Part shown: positions 1 through 5,420 of the stretch, piece by piece | Numbering within the stretch: the first letter of the stretch is position 1 | Layout of the letters: the number at the start of each line of letters is the position of its first letter | Assembly: GCA_020052975.1 (NCBI GenBank) | Contig: JAGVOC010000176.1 | Coordinates: 1-5,420 of the forward strand | Direction of reading: 5' to 3' | DNA: 5,420 nucleotides | Source of the DNA: Desulfobacterales bacterium | Lineage (GTDB): Bacteria > Desulfobacterota > Desulfobacteria > Desulfobacterales > RPRI01 | Translations under genes and position numbers: made by a program | Notes under the pieces: generated by a model | Databases searched by the model: none | Seen by the model: only the letters and a program-made list of their open reading frames with translations | Told to the model about the DNA's origin: nothing

Positions 1-1004
1 CTTTAAGTGAGATAGAGAAAGAAAAGGGCTTTTCTTATCGTTTCAAATTGCATTTCAAAGACGAAAAGCTTGGGGAAACCGATATATGGGATTTTGCTAA
101 TAATAAAAAAATTGTTGCTGCAATCGGCTTTTTAAATTCAGGTTCAGTCAAAGCTTGCGCCCCAATTCTAGGTGAAGCAGAAGTGTTGGTTCTTGAGTGC
201 GGCACCAATCCTTTTCTTTTGGAACGAAACTTTCAACTTACGGCTGGTAACAGCTATTCGGATTTTTATCATGCCGACAATATTAAGGGTATTGTCAAAT
301 CGCTCGGCATGAAGAAGATAGCCGTTATATATAAGGACACGGAGTACTGTAACGGCATGTTTACCTTGTTTTCATTTCAAATAGGAAAAGAAAAAGATTT
401 TTATTATACCTCTATAAATGAATACAACGAAAAGAGCTATGTTGAACCAATCTACGATAGAATTGTTGATACAGAATTCGATGGTATCGTCTTCTTTGGC
501 TATTCGGAGGACGCTTCCTCTCTATTAAAACATCTGCGTAAGATCGGATACCGAAAGCCTTTTATCGGAAATGAGGCATTAGATACCGATGATTTTACTA
601 AGTCCTTTGGTTCTTCTTTCGACCTGTCAAATGTTTACTGCAGCTCATACGATACAACATTCGACAGCACACCGGAATTAAAAGCTTTCGCTGAACGATA
701 CAGACAAAAGTTCAATTCTGCCCCGGATCAATGGTCATTGTGTGGTTATAGTGCGATTATGCTTCTTAAGAAAGCTATAGATAATCAAGGCTCTTTACTG
801 CCTCCGTTATTGTATCGTTCAATTATTTACAGTGGACACACTATACTGGGATTGAAGTACGAATATGCAGCTAATGGATTGTTGAAGCTAAATTTGACCT
901 CCTCTAAGAAATGGATGCCCGGCAAAGGATTTATTCCGTTTTTAACAGGTAAAGATTCAGGCGACTATGAAGATTCAACATGGCAATTTGAAAGGCGATT
1001 TTAA
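1..1004 (+). CDS. ABC-transporter substrate-binding protein, LivJ-like type 1 periplasmic binding fold (5'-truncated)
   Basis: The frame is open from the left edge (first whole codon at 3) to TAA at 1002-1004, giving 333 visible residues. The true start, and any signal peptide, lie outside the window. A TTG at 48 is in frame but need not be the start, because coding-like sequence continues upstream of it. The family is recognised by its pattern. Visible residues 37-47 (IVAAIGFLNSG) match the usual 'VVAVIGPLSSG' ligand-lobe motif. Next comes a NPFLLE...NFQLTAG stretch like 'TNPDLTE...FRTAG', then KKIAVIYKDTEYCNG (104-118), which resembles 'KKVAVIYDDTAYG'. The second lobe shows EFDGIVFFGYSEDASSLLKHL (from 158) and a late helix pair FAERYRQKFNSAPDQW...GYSAIMLLKKAID (229-260). 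Members of this family (Peripla_BP_6) bind amino acids, amides or other small ligands in the periplasm or at the cell surface for an ABC importer. Some relatives act as sensors. The ligand cannot be read from the sequence. No permease or ATPase gene is visible. The NRPS gene follows 291 bases downstream on the same strand, so a functional link is only inferred. Confidence 0.85.
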   Translation, partial: LSEIEKEKGFSYRFKLHFKDEKLGETDIWDFANNKKIVAAIGFLNSGSVKACAPILGEAEVLVLECGTNPFLLERNFQLTAGNSYSDFYHADNIKGIVKSLGMKKIAVIYKDTEYCNGMFTLFSFQIGKEKDFYYTSINEYNEKSYVEPIYDRIVDTEFDGIVFFGYSEDASSLLKHLRKIGYRKPFIGNEALDTDDFTKSFGSSFDLSNVYCSSYDTTFDSTPELKAFAERYRQKFNSAPDQWSLCGYSAIMLLKKAIDNQGSLLPPLLYRSIIYSGHTILGLKYEYAANGLLKLNLTSSKKWMPGKGFIPFLTGKDSGDYEDSTWQFERRF

Positions 1005-1106
1005 CAAAAAAAGTCACAGAACATTACCCCCAATGCCATCCCCAAGAAGCTATCCGTTGTATAAAATATATGAATCATCTCCAAATTAGTTGTTCGATGA
1101 TAAGGG

Positions 1107-1166
1107 TTCAAGGGGTCAAGGATTCGAGTGAAATGCTGAAATTGAAAGGATTCAAGGGGTCAAGGA
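1107..1166 (+). repeat. 16-base perfect direct repeat pair
   Basis: TTCAAGGGGTCAAGGA occurs at 1107-1122 and again at 1151-1166. The bases between (1123-1150) continue as TTCGAGTGAAATGC and then a short AT-rich stretch. Just downstream of each core the copies diverge, as TTCGAGTG versus GCCAAGTGG, which still suggests a common longer unit. Each core itself contains two imperfect copies of TCAAGG, so the unit looks built from short slipped repeats. Confidence 0.85.
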
Positions 1167-1218
1167 GCCAAGTGGTTAAGTTCCGTTTACTTGAACCCCG
1201 GTACCCTCGAATCCTTGA
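1116..1218. repeat. 13-bp perfect inverted repeat arms
   Basis: TCAAGGATTCGAG at 1116-1128 and CTCGAATCCTTGA at 1206-1218 are exact reverse complements. The 77-base interval between them includes the second forward unit. Pairing resumes further out as GGGT (1104-1107) with ACCC (1219-1222) if eight bases of the left arm (1108-1115) are bulged. In other words, the left arm carries one extra short unit relative to the right arm. No T-run follows, so this is not an ordinary intrinsic terminator. Confidence 0.8.
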
Positions 1219-1239
1219 ACCCTAGAATCCTGGACCACT

Positions 1240-1261
1240 TTCTCCCAACTAATTGGGAGAA
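1240..1261. promoter_or_regulatory. Perfect 8-9 bp hairpin in the NRPS leader
   Basis: TCTCCCAA (1241-1248), a four-base loop CTAA (1249-1252) and TTGGGAGA (1253-1260) form a perfect stem, extended by a T-A pair at 1240/1261. It lies 35 bases upstream of the NRPS ATG and directly adjoins the end of the larger repeat element. No T-run follows on either strand, so a terminator is unlikely. It could be an operator-like dyad, an RNA leader hairpin, or the outer edge of the repeat element. The function is inferred only from its position and symmetry. Confidence 0.5.
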
Positions 1262-1280
1262 GAACCAAATATAAATTAAT

Positions 1281-1298
1281 TGAAAGACATGACCTATG
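1281..1298 (+). promoter_or_regulatory. Weak ribosome-binding region and start codon of the NRPS
   Basis: The only purine-rich run at suitable distance is TGAAAG (1281-1286), nine bases before ATG 1296, a poor match to AGGAGG. The start is nevertheless well bounded. In-frame stops at 1272, 1281 and 1290 exclude any longer protein, and the carrier-domain homology begins within about 12 residues of this ATG. A second ATG at 1289 is in another frame and ends after nine codons, at 1318. Confidence 0.6.
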
Positions 1299-4200
1299 CT
1301 CAAAGAGTTAGCCCCTGAAAAAAGCAATTTTATTGCCCCACGAAATGAAATAGAAAAACGTTGTTGTGAAATATGGCAAGAATTGCTTCAATGCGATAGA
1401 GTCGGAACCGAAGATGATTTCTTCTCTTTAGGCGGCACTTCCATACTGGCGATTAAGTTTGCAATGCTGGTTGAAACGGAATTCGGTCTTCGCCTGCGTG
1501 TCAAACAGCTATTTGATACCCCAACCATTTCACAGATATCCGAACACCTTATGGCAAAAGGCAACCAGGTTTCTCCAGCAACCGGCAATCGTTCCAAAAG
1601 GATACTTCCACATGGCAGATGTGTGCCGATATCACGTTTTCAGAGAAAATTCTGGACTAAATGGAAAATATGGCCGGATGGCGTGGATGATAATTACTGT
1701 TTTGCTTATGATATCCAAGGCAAATTGGACGTTGATTTACTGGCTCGCGCTTTTCGACATACAGTAAATTCACATGAGGCGATGCGTTCTGTTTATTGCG
1801 AAAACGAAAAACACGAAGCTTGTTTTTTCCCCGATACCGGCATGATACCAGAAGTGCAAATAGTTTCGATAGGCAAAAGCGATGAAAGGTCTTGTGAAAA
1901 AGCTATCCGGGACTTCGTTCAGGAATTTACTTTGCGTCCACACAAGCTGGATGAGCGCCCCCCTGTAAGGCTCGGTATTATGCGGATTTCAGATGAGCGA
2001 CATGTTGCGGTGTTTGCCATACATCATATTACGGCCGACGGAGCATCTGCCCTTCAAATTGAGCATTGGGCGATTTCCTACAATTCGTTTTTGCGCGATC
2101 ACGTCTTTTCAACTCTAACTGTAGATTCCCTTACTCAATACATCAACATAGAACCGGACCTTTATCCCCGCGAGAAAGAACTTGAATCGTCAGATTTTCT
2201 AATGCGGCTTACTGACGGAGCACCGGCATATTTGCCGCTGCCTTATTATAAAACAGGCAAGAGAGCGATTCGTGAAGGCATTTATTTTGAAATCGACAAA
2301 GATGCTTTCGCTCTGGTAAAAAAATATGTCCGTTCGATTCAGTCAACGATGTTCTTGTACTATAGCGCCATCTATTCTACGATACTAATGCATTATGCAG
2401 ATACTAAATCATGTTTACCGGCATATCAGCACAATTGCCGTCCAGCCGGTTTTGCAAATCTCATCAGCGTATTCGTTGACAGTCTGCCTTTGCGAGCCCA
2501 ATTTGATGAAAAGACCACCTTCACTGATTTGATCCGGTCAATGACAGACCAAAGGCAAGAATCGAAAAAGCATAACTCCTGCCTTTTCGAAGATTTTGTC
2601 CAACGCTTACGAGCACAAAGAGGACACGAAGACAATAAGACTCCTTTCAATGTCATGATAAACCAAGCTTTTTTGCTTGACAGCACACCCCTTGATCTCA
2701 ATGGTCTCAAGTGTGTTCCACTTGCACCGCCCGAGACAGAGATGAATATTGATTTACTATTAGAGATAGATATCCAAGATGGGAAAAGATGCCGTTTCGG
2801 GTATAACGGAGCAAAGTTTACAAGGCAATTCGCCGAACAGGCGGTCATGCATTTCAACACTCTGTTTGAATCAGCTGTCCAAAATCCTGATGTGCCGCTA
2901 ATTAAACTTTTGGAAATTGCCAAAATAGACAAACGGCAAGTTACTCAATCCCCACCCGCTACAATTGAGAGCAAGACCGAAGAAATTGTCTCACCAACCC
3001 ATATGCAGAGCAGATTATGGTTTCTGCATAAAATGGAAGGTGATAATGCGTGCGCGTATAACTCGCCGTTATTCTGGGAATTGGACGGCAAAATAAACCT
3101 GGAGGCTCTCGAGTATGCCATCAATAAATTAGCGGAACGACATGAAAGTCTGCGCACGGTGTTTCCACAAAAGCACGGCACATTATCGCTCGCTGTGTTT
3201 CCTCCACAACAGATAAAGTTAACTCCTGAAGAAATAACGGAATCGGATCTCGAGAACTTCATGAATCAGGAAGCCAGACGTGTTTTCGATCTGGAAACAG
3301 GCCCGCTATTTATTCCTCGTCTTATGCATATTACAGGAGAGAACGAAAGATATTTTCTATCCCTGAATTTCCACCATATTATCATCGATGCCTGGTCGCT
3401 GAATATTGTTGCCGACGATTTTAAAGAGTTCTATACAGCTAAGATCGAAAATCGGACATCACAGTTACCCGACTTGCCGCTTCAATTACGTGATTATGCG
3501 ATTCGGCAAAACGAATTTCTTCATAGTGAGACAATGAAGAAAAGAACGGGCGACTATGCCGGATATTTGGAAGGTGCGTGTACCGAACTAAATGTCCTGC
3601 CGGATAAACATCCTCCGGATAAACAGTCATTTGCAGGTTCCGCCGGAGCATTCTTCATTGAGGACTCTTTGCGGGGTATGGTTGAGGATTTTAGCAGATC
3701 AGCAGGAGTAACCCCATTCAACGTATATTTGACCGCTTTTGGCGCTCTGTTGCGCTATTATACCGGAGAGGACGACCTTCTTGTCGGTGTTCCCTCTTTA
3801 GGCCGTGATGATGAAAGCCTTCAGCACATGACTGGATTTTTCGTCAATACTATGGCCGTCCGTATGGATATGTCCGGCAATCCTGTTTTTTCTGAAATTG
3901 TAAAAGATGTTCGTGCCAGCGTAGCGGAAGCGCTCGAATATCAGGACGTCCCCATTGATCAACTGGTCAGCAAGCTGCATATAAATCGACGGGCAGACAG
4001 GTTCCCCCTTATTCAAATCATGTTTTCGATGCAGGATTCTCTGAAAGATAAGATTGAATTGCCGGATCTTGACCTGAATTTAGTATTCCCGCCGCGTACT
4101 GTCTCTCTGTTTGATTTTACTTTAGAACTTATGCCCATGGAACGGGGCTTGCTCGGTTTGCTGGAATACAGCACCGATTTGTTCAACAGTGAAACCGCCA

Positions 4201-5420
4201 GACATATTATTTCTCATTATATCAACCTGCTAAAGGAAGCGGTCCAGAATCCCGGTTCTCGACTTTCCGAACTCCCTGTTATTACCTCAGATGAACGCCA
4301 ATTGGTTCTCGGTGAAGGAATGCAGGGACCTGAAATCGTAGACCATAAACGACGGGTACATGAGACGATTTCCCTCAGAGCAAACGAAAACCCACAGAAG
4401 ACGGCAGTTGTTCTCAACGATATGACGCTCACAAGAGAAGAACTGGAAATTCGCTCCAACAGGCTATCGAAATATTTGTGTGAACGCGGGTTAAAAAAGG
4501 GCGATCATCTTGGTATTGCGTTAAAGTCTACAATTGAATTGATTCCTTCATTGCTTGCGGCAATGAAGAGCGGAGCCGTTATAGTTCCTTTGGATGTTCA
4601 AAGCCCCTCAGGACGCTGTCAGCAAATTCTCGCCACAGCGAATTTAAAATTCCTGATCGTTGAGGATGAGAACAAGGATTTTACTGAGGTATTCAGGAAT
4701 TCCAATGTTATTGTCATAGACCTGTCTGCGGAAACGGAAAATATATCCAGGCTGCCTGCCGCTCCGGTGGCAATATCATTGGCGCCGGAAGACCCGCTTT
4801 ACATAATCTATACTTCAGGAACAACCGGAAAACCAAAGGGTGTCCTGGTTTCTCACGGAGCCTTTGAAAAACATTGTCAGGCGTGTATTGATACTTTCTC
4901 CCTGACAGACAAAGACCGCGTATTAAAATTTGCTCCCATATTCTTTGATGCGGGGTTTGAGCAGGTATTTCCGGCTTTAACGGCAGGGGCTACAGTCGTT
5001 ATCCGCAGCGAAGCACCCTGGACGCCGGTTGAACTTTACAGCAACACCGCAAAATATGAATTAACTGTTGTCGATTTGCCACCGCTGTATATCAGAGAGC
5101 TGTTACATTACTGGAGCCGTCATCCTGAACATGCTCCCCAGGGTTTGCGCATGGTGCTCTCCGGAGGCGAGGCTTTGCCGGTAGATGTAGCTGAACAATG
5201 GCTGTCTTCACCGGTTGGCAAAGTCCCGCTTCTGAACGTATATGGTCCGACCGAAGGTGTAATCACTTCCACCTATTTTAGAGTACACTCTAACGCTGTC
5301 TATGCATGTTCGACGCCAAATGTCCCGATCGGAAGGCCGATGCCCGGGCGTCTGCTGCGTATTCTTGATCCAATGGGCAATCCTGTTTCGCCTGGAGTAG
5401 CCGGCGAATTGTGCATAGGC
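1296..5420 (+). CDS. Nonribosomal peptide synthetase, PCP-C-C-A... (3'-truncated by the window edge)
   Basis: This is a multidomain enzyme assembling a peptide from amino acids tethered as thioesters on carrier domains in the cytoplasm. One frame stays open for 1375 codons, and landmark motifs all fall in that frame, so there is no frameshift. Domains in order are: PCP ~17-86 with the phosphopantetheine site LGGTS (Ser49); C1 ~109-545 with HHITADG (243-249); a ~20-residue linker; C2 ~566-1000 with HHIIIDAW (693-700); and the A domain from ~1021, with YTSGTTGKPKG (1172-1182), FDAGFE (1217-1222), NVYGPTEG (1314-1321) and GELCIG (1370-1375) at the edge. A-domain motifs A7-A10 and the following carrier must lie beyond the window. 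The protein starts with a carrier and no A domain, so residue loading must come from another protein. Two C domains in tandem are unusual. The product is unknown, and I recognise no named gene. The only visible neighbour is a substrate-binding protein gene upstream. Confidence 0.95.
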   Translation, partial: MLKELAPEKSNFIAPRNEIEKRCCEIWQELLQCDRVGTEDDFFSLGGTSILAIKFAMLVETEFGLRLRVKQLFDTPTISQISEHLMAKGNQVSPATGNRSKRILPHGRCVPISRFQRKFWTKWKIWPDGVDDNYCFAYDIQGKLDVDLLARAFRHTVNSHEAMRSVYCENEKHEACFFPDTGMIPEVQIVSIGKSDERSCEKAIRDFVQEFTLRPHKLDERPPVRLGIMRISDERHVAVFAIHHITADGASALQIEHWAISYNSFLRDHVFSTLTVDSLTQYINIEPDLYPREKELESSDFLMRLTDGAPAYLPLPYYKTGKRAIREGIYFEIDKDAFALVKKYVRSIQSTMFLYYSAIYSTILMHYADTKSCLPAYQHNCRPAGFANLISVFVDSLPLRAQFDEKTTFTDLIRSMTDQRQESKKHNSCLFEDFVQRLRAQRGHEDNKTPFNVMINQAFLLDSTPLDLNGLKCVPLAPPETEMNIDLLLEIDIQDGKRCRFGYNGAKFTRQFAEQAVMHFNTLFESAVQNPDVPLIKLLEIAKIDKRQVTQSPPATIESKTEEIVSPTHMQSRLWFLHKMEGDNACAYNSPLFWELDGKINLEALEYAINKLAERHESLRTVFPQKHGTLSLAVFPPQQIKLTPEEITESDLENFMNQEARRVFDLETGPLFIPRLMHITGENERYFLSLNFHHIIIDAWSLNIVADDFKEFYTAKIENRTSQLPDLPLQLRDYAIRQNEFLHSETMKKRTGDYAGYLEGACTELNVLPDKHPPDKQSFAGSAGAFFIEDSLRGMVEDFSRSAGVTPFNVYLTAFGALLRYYTGEDDLLVGVPSLGRDDESLQHMTGFFVNTMAVRMDMSGNPVFSEIVKDVRASVAEALEYQDVPIDQLVSKLHINRRADRFPLIQIMFSMQDSLKDKIELPDLDLNLVFPPRTVSLFDFTLELMPMERGLLGLLEYSTDLFNSETARHIISHYINLLKEAVQNPGSRLSELPVITSDERQLVLGEGMQGPEIVDHKRRVHETISLRANENPQKTAVVLNDMTLTREELEIRSNRLSKYLCERGLKKGDHLGIALKSTIELIPSLLAAMKSGAVIVPLDVQSPSGRCQQILATANLKFLIVEDENKDFTEVFRNSNVIVIDLSAETENISRLPAAPVAISLAPEDPLYIIYTSGTTGKPKGVLVSHGAFEKHCQACIDTFSLTDKDRVLKFAPIFFDAGFEQVFPALTAGATVVIRSEAPWTPVELYSNTAKYELTVVDLPPLYIRELLHYWSRHPEHAPQGLRMVLSGGEALPVDVAEQWLSSPVGKVPLLNVYGPTEGVITSTYFRVHSNAVYACSTPNVPIGRPMPGRLLRILDPMGNPVSPGVAGELCIG
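1344..1553 (+). other. Domain: peptidyl carrier protein (PCP, thiolation)
   Basis: Residues ~17-86 of the NRPS. The sequence begins PRNEIEKRCCEIWQELL, typical of the start of carrier helix 1 and of the linker that normally joins an A domain to its carrier. The core DDFFSLGGTSIL (40-51) contains the serine (Ser49, codon 1440-1442) that receives the 4'-phosphopantetheine arm. FDTPTISQISEHL (73-85) is the usual last helix. The site is intact, so the domain is probably active. Because no A domain precedes it, its aminoacyl or acyl group is probably delivered by an upstream protein's A domain, or it acts as the downstream carrier of a module split between two proteins. Confidence 0.92.
1620..2930 (+). 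other. Domain: condensation domain C1
   Basis: Residues ~109-545. The core motifs are visible but divergent. ISRFQRKFW (112-120) stands for motif C1, SHEAMRSVY (159-167) for C2, and the catalytic HHITADG (243-249, His244 the second histidine) is intact. FVDSLPLRAQF stands for the 'FVNTLPLR' C5 motif, and the late PFNVMINQ segment for the last core. The end QNPDVPLIKL (from Asn530 at 531 onward) is a normal C-to-A linker start, but no A domain follows. The E-domain signature (VDGVSWRIL after HH, and EGHGRE) is absent, so this is a C-type rather than an epimerization domain. Its subtype (LCL, dual, modified) cannot be set by eye. Confidence 0.85.
2991..4295 (+). other. Domain: condensation domain C2
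   Basis: Residues ~566-1000. This domain is closer to the textbook pattern than C1. SPTHMQSRLWFLHKM (566-580) is motif C1, and RHESLRTVF is motif C2. HHIIIDAWS (693-701) is the catalytic motif, with Ala in the place of the usual Gly after the Asp, a variant tolerated in many C domains. LVGVPSLGRDD and GFFVNTMAVR are motif C5, and RFPLIQIMFSMQD is the last core. It joins the A domain by an ordinary linker (NPGSRLSELPVI, from 985). It is the condensation domain expected to pair with the A domain that follows. Confidence 0.93.
4356..5420 (+). other. Domain: adenylation domain (partial), Glu/Gln-like pocket
   Basis: Residues ~1021-1375. It activates an amino acid as its adenylate with ATP. Visible cores: A1 as LTREEL (1045-1050, Glu where Tyr is usual); A2 as MKSGAVIVPLD (1090-1100), followed by VQSPSGR instead of 'PxYPxxR'; A3 YTSGTTGKPKG (1172-1182); A4 FFDAGFE; A5 NVYGPTEG; and A6 GELCIG, where the window ends. 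Aligned by eye to GrsA-PheA, the pocket is Asp1218 (235), Ala1219 (236), Glu1222 (239), Asp1260 (278), Leu1288 (299), Gly1290 (301), Val1315 (322), Ile1323 (330) and Thr1324 (331). The Asp at 235 means an alpha-amino acid. The tenth position (Lys517) is beyond the window. Confidence 0.93.

Larger units (their letters stand above)
1104..1240. repeat. Compound direct/inverted repeat element (TTCAAGGGGTCAAGGA family)
   Basis: Two forward units share a perfect 16-base core TTCAAGGGGTCAAGGA at 1107-1122 and 1151-1166, 44 bases apart. The right part carries the same motif in reverse orientation. CTCGAATCCTTGA at 1206-1218 is the exact reverse complement of 1116-1128. TTGAACCC at 1191-1198 complements 1104-1111. 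CCACTT at 1235-1240 complements AAGTGG at 1170-1175. The transcript could therefore fold into several competing stems. The element is richer in G/C than its AT-rich flanks and has no coding potential. Its size (~137 bases) and dyad symmetry fit a small palindromic intergenic repeat or a miniature non-autonomous element. I see no target-site duplication and no transposase. Similar 'TCGAATCCTTGAACCC' repeats are, as I remember, scattered in some environmental Deltaproteobacteria/Desulfobacterota genomes. I could not check this. Confidence 0.75.
1005..1295. other. Intergenic region between binding-protein gene and NRPS gene
   Basis: This is 291 bases without a supportable gene. The first ~95 bases after the stop are AT-rich and show no stem followed by a T-run, so no intrinsic terminator is apparent. 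A TATAAA at 1060-1065 and another at 1270-1275 are possible -10 elements, but neither has a recognisable -35 at 16-18 bases, so I do not call promoters. The middle part (1104-1240) is a repeat element with direct and inverted copies. A short perfect hairpin (1241-1260) and an AT-rich leader (1261-1295) lead to the NRPS start codon. The frame of the NRPS has stops at 1272, 1281 and 1290, so no remnant of an upstream adenylation domain is fused here. Confidence 0.7.

Noticed and set aside
48..1004. TTG at 48 as the real start of the binding-protein gene
   Set aside because: The same frame is open to the left edge, and its residues look like the continuing protein (LSEIEKEKGFSYRFKL). The N-terminal lobe would be incomplete if it began at 48.
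1060..1065. TATAAA as a promoter -10 (also at 1270-1275)
   Set aside because: No -35 match at suitable spacing in either case. Such hexamers are expected by chance in AT-rich intergenic DNA.
1107..1166. CRISPR-like array
   Set aside because: There are only two direct copies of a 16-base core, with inverted copies beside them and no regular spacers or cas genes.
1104..1240. Intrinsic terminator of the binding-protein gene
   Set aside because: The stems are not followed by a T-run on either strand, and the arms are far apart.
1289..1318. Alternative ATG at 1289 giving a nine-codon leader peptide overlapping the NRPS start
   Set aside because: It is very short, with no better ribosome-binding site and no run of a single amino acid that would suggest attenuation.
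1459..1767. 102-codon open frame on the + strand
   Set aside because: It overlaps the PCP and C1 coding frame entirely in another frame and has no recognisable family pattern. It is a shadow of the NRPS.
1620..2930. C1 as an epimerization domain, giving the ordinary PCP-E-C-A order
   Set aside because: After HHITADG the sequence is ASALQIEHW, not the VSWRIL-type E motif. The EGHGRE motif is absent, and the FVDSLPLR segment fits C domains.
2426..2932. 168-codon open frame on the - strand, and other minus-strand frames at 1388-1597, 2945-3262, 3439-3651, 3798-4016 and 4217-4459
   Set aside because: All lie antisense to strongly supported NRPS domain sequence and show composition typical of reverse-strand shadows.

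Overview
The window holds two partial genes on the + strand, separated by a 291-base gap that contains a complex repeat. The left gene (1-1004) enters from outside the window. It is the C-terminal part of a type 1 periplasmic substrate-binding protein of the branched-chain amino acid/amide (LivJ-like, Peripla_BP_6) family. The right gene (1296-5420) runs off the right edge. It is a large nonribosomal peptide synthetase (NRPS) read in one uninterrupted frame of 1375 codons.

The NRPS order is carrier (PCP), condensation (C1), condensation (C2), adenylation (A, cut at core motif A6). A normal elongation module is C-A-PCP, so two features stand out. The protein begins with a carrier that has no adenylation domain of its own, and two complete C-type domains follow each other with no A-PCP between them. 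The first C-like domain lacks the signature of an epimerization domain, so this is not the common PCP-E-C-A order. Reading the adenylation pocket by eye against GrsA-PheA gives D-A-E-D-L-G-V-I-T for nine of ten positions. This resembles the Glu/Gln-type code but has Glu at position 239.

The gap (1005-1295) holds a GC-richer element (1104-1240) made of two direct and at least two inverted copies of a TTCAAGGGGTCAAGGATTCGAG-like unit. A perfect small hairpin (1241-1260) and a weak ribosome-binding site follow, just before the NRPS start. I see no convincing promoter or rho-independent terminator.

The organism is an unidentified bacterium of moderate GC, mid-40s percent by eye. The combination of a large NRPS and dispersed TTCAAGGGGTCAAGG-type repeats reminds me of environmental Desulfobacterota, but that is memory-based inference and weak. 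The two genes could belong to one biosynthetic locus, with the binding protein handling uptake or sensing of a precursor or product. Only their adjacency and shared strand support this.
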